From an uncultured beta proteobacterium (GTDB lineage Bacteria > Pseudomonadota > Gammaproteobacteria > Burkholderiales > Rhodocyclaceae), in the NCBI GenBank assembly GCA_903930395.1, contig CAIYYE010000191.1:1-7967 (forward strand): 7,967 nucleotides of DNA, given 5' to 3'. The position numbers and the translations under genes were made by a program. Every line of letters starts with the position of its first letter. Positions within the stretch are counted from its first letter, which is position 1. This document shows, piece by piece, positions 6,754 through 7,967 of this stretch. Under the pieces are notes generated by a model that did not search any database, was not told the origin of the DNA, and saw only the letters and a list, made by a program, of their open reading frames with translations.

Positions 6754-7685
6754 GATGATTCCTTGGTCAGCTTCTTGGCCAGCATGATCAGGCTCTGTTC
6801 GAGGATCAGGCCGACGATGCCGATGACGAAGATGGCGATGATGATGTGTTCGACCTTGAGATTGTTCCACTCGTCCCACACCCAGAAGCCGATACCGACG
6901 CCACCGGTGAGCATTTCAGCGGCGACGATGACCAGCCAGGCGGTGCCGATGGACAAGCGAATGCCGGTCAGGATGTAGGGCAGCACGGCGGGCAGCAGGA
7001 TCTTGGTGACGACCTTCCACTCCGACAGGGCGAGCACGCGGGCGACGTTGAGGTAGTCCTGCGGCACACGCTGGACGCCCTGCGCCGTGTTCATGATCAT
7101 CGGCCAGATCGAGCAGATGAAGATGGTGTAGGTCGCCGCCGGGTCGGCCCGCTTGAAGACGAGCAGGCCGATGGGCAGCCAGGCGAGCGGCGAAACCGGA
7201 CGCAGCAGGCTGATGATCGGATTGATCATGGCCGACAGGAAGGCCGAGCGACCGAGGATGAAACCGAGCGGAATGCCGACTACGGCGGCAAAGCCGAAGC
7301 CGATGCCGACGCGTTGCAGCGAAGATAGGATGTTCCAGCCTATGCCCTGATCGTTCGGACCATTGCGATAGAACGGGTCGGCGAACAGGGTGGTGGCTGC
7401 ATCCCAGGTCTGCAACGGGCCGGGAATGCTGCCGCCCTTCATGGTGGCGATGTACCAGATGCCGATCAGCACAACCATGCCAAGCAGGGGCGGCAGGATG
7501 GCACGACCAAGATTGGCCAGGGTTTCGGCGAAGGGTGTGCCCGGTTCGGCCGGCACGCTTGCTGTTTTTTCCATTTTCTTTTCCTTGGCGGGCTCGGCTG
7601 CGATTTGCGCTACCGGCGGGCTGCTTGTGCTTCGGTCGACTGGCTTGGCAAGGCCAAAATCACCGCTTATCGTGATTGCACTCAT
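6750..7685 (-). CDS. nrtB: Nitrate/nitrite ABC transporter, permease protein
   Basis: Inner-membrane permease of 311 residues in the binding-protein-dependent transport family. Hydrophobic segments lie at about 61-81, 125-146, 155-178, 184-200, 245-262 and 281-303. The cytoplasmic coupling loop (EAA loop), which docks onto the ATPase, is at about 213-242 (VARVLALSEWKVVTKIL and following). The text NGPNDQGIGWNILSSLQRV before the second segment is characteristic of NrtB-type nitrate permeases and is the main reason for naming nitrate as substrate. An AAGGAG ribosome binding site sits six bases before the ATG at 7685. The first 50 or so residues are an alanine/proline/lysine/glutamate-rich, probably disordered cytoplasmic tail; an internal ATG at 7574 (residue 38), preceded by AAGGAAAAGAAA, could be a second start. 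The stop codon overlaps the start of the ATPase gene. Confidence 0.88.
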   Translation of the reverse strand: MSAITISGDFGLAKPVDRSTSSPPVAQIAAEPAKEKKMEKTASVPAEPGTPFAETLANLGRAILPPLLGMVVLIGIWYIATMKGGSIPGPLQTWDAATTLFADPFYRNGPNDQGIGWNILSSLQRVGIGFGFAAVVGIPLGFILGRSAFLSAMINPIISLLRPVSPLAWLPIGLLVFKRADPAATYTIFICSIWPMIMNTAQGVQRVPQDYLNVARVLALSEWKVVTKILLPAVLPYILTGIRLSIGTAWLVIVAAEMLTGGVGIGFWVWDEWNNLKVEHIIIAIFVIGIVGLILEQSLIMLAKKLTKESS

Positions 7686-7691
7686 CGGATT

Positions 7692-7697
7692 CTCCTT
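7692..7697 (-). promoter_or_regulatory. Ribosome binding site of nrtB
   Basis: On the minus strand AAGGAG lies six bases before the ATG at 7685. It supports the longer nrtB start over the internal ATG at 7574, and it begins only seven bases after the intercistronic hairpin, so folding of that hairpin need not hide it. Confidence 0.7.
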
Positions 7698-7704
7698 GGT
7701 GTGG

Positions 7705-7744
7705 GGGAAACGTCATTTCCGCTTTGGCTCGAATGACGTTTCCC
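7705..7744 (-). promoter_or_regulatory. Intercistronic 13-bp perfect inverted repeat between nrtA and nrtB
   Basis: GGGAAACGTCATT (7705-7717) is the exact reverse complement of AATGACGTTTCCC (7732-7744), with a 14-base loop. It lies between the stop codon of the binding-protein gene (7753) and the ribosome binding site of the permease gene. On the minus strand the stem is followed by CCACACC, with no T run, so it is not an ordinary intrinsic terminator. By analogy with other binding-protein-dependent transport operons (for example malE-malF), such a hairpin would protect the 3' end of the binding-protein mRNA or reduce read-through so that more NrtA than NrtB/NrtD is made. This role is an inference. 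Confidence 0.75.
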
Positions 7745-7752
7745 GGCTTGCC

Positions 7753-7967
7753 TTAAGCTTTAACCTTGAAACCGTCCGCATACTTGGCCGGATCCTTGCC
7801 GTCCCAGACCACGCCGTCGATCAGCTTGTGGCTGCGCATGTCGCTCTTCGGCAAGGCAACGCCGGCGGCGGTGGCTCCCTGCTTGTAGATGTCGATGCGA
7901 TTGACCTGCTTGGCGATGGCCAGGTAATCCGGATGGCTCTTGAGCAAGCCCCAGCGCTTGTGCTGGG
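7753..7967 (-). CDS. nrtA: Nitrate-binding protein of the ABC transporter, C-terminal part only
   Basis: Only the last 71 codons are in the window; the gene continues past the right edge. The visible text (KRWGLLKSHPDYLAIAKQV, then an MRSHKLIDGVVWDGKDP segment) resembles the C-terminus of NrtA/NasF-type periplasmic nitrate-binding proteins in proteobacteria. The product captures nitrate or nitrite in the periplasm and delivers it to the permease. The stop codon TAA is at 7753-7755, followed by the intercistronic hairpin and then nrtB. The signal peptide and ligand-binding residues lie outside the window, so the substrate cannot be read from this fragment itself; the assignment leans on the permease and ATPase downstream. 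Confidence 0.8.
   Translation of the reverse strand, partial: QHKRWGLLKSHPDYLAIAKQVNRIDIYKQGATAAGVALPKSDMRSHKLIDGVVWDGKDPAKYADGFKVKA

Noticed and set aside
5836..6978. Plus-strand open frame (380 codons) across nrtD and into nrtB
   Set aside because: It crosses a terminator and two well-supported minus-strand genes, and its product is not protein-like in composition.

Overview
The window looks like about 8 kb of chromosome from a GC-rich, nitrate-using betaproteobacterium. The protein sequences most resemble what I know from Rhodocyclales (Dechloromonas, Azospira, Thauera and relatives), but that placement is an inference from protein style, not a database result. Genes are tightly packed, there is no gene-free stretch longer than about 150 bases, and I see no insertion sequence, phage gene, CRISPR array or integrase.

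Left part (1-1808): one minus-strand gene for a Uup-type ABC-F ATPase runs off the left edge of the window, followed by a short divergent promoter region. Middle part (1809-3160, plus strand): a CCA-encoding tRNA-Arg(CCU), then 23 bases later a short spermidine-synthase-fold methyltransferase-like protein, then a 93-residue protein of unknown function with a very strong ribosome binding site. A strong hairpin terminator at 3125-3158 sits between this gene and the convergent narL and probably serves both directions.

Right part (3182-7967, minus strand, transcribed right to left): two consecutive units. The first to be transcribed is an ABC importer of the nitrate/nitrite (Nrt/Nas) class: the C-terminal end of the binding protein (nrtA), the permease (nrtB) and a single-domain ATPase (nrtD-like), closed by a terminator at 5854-5887. 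The second is a two-component pair, a NarX-like membrane histidine kinase and a NarL-like response regulator, two bases apart. The kinase has a recognisable nitrate-binding P-box in its periplasmic part, a HAMP domain, a GAF-like domain with a cysteine cluster and an HPK7-type (HisKA_3/HATPase) core.

Taken together the right half reads as a nitrate module: uptake of nitrate by NrtABD next to the sensor pair that measures periplasmic nitrate or nitrite. The points most worth a second look are the 13-bp perfect intercistronic hairpin between nrtA and nrtB, the cysteine cluster and an altered P-box residue in the NarX-like kinase, the tRNA packed against a gene with no ribosome binding site, and the unassigned 93-residue protein. 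I do not see a convincing wholly new system.
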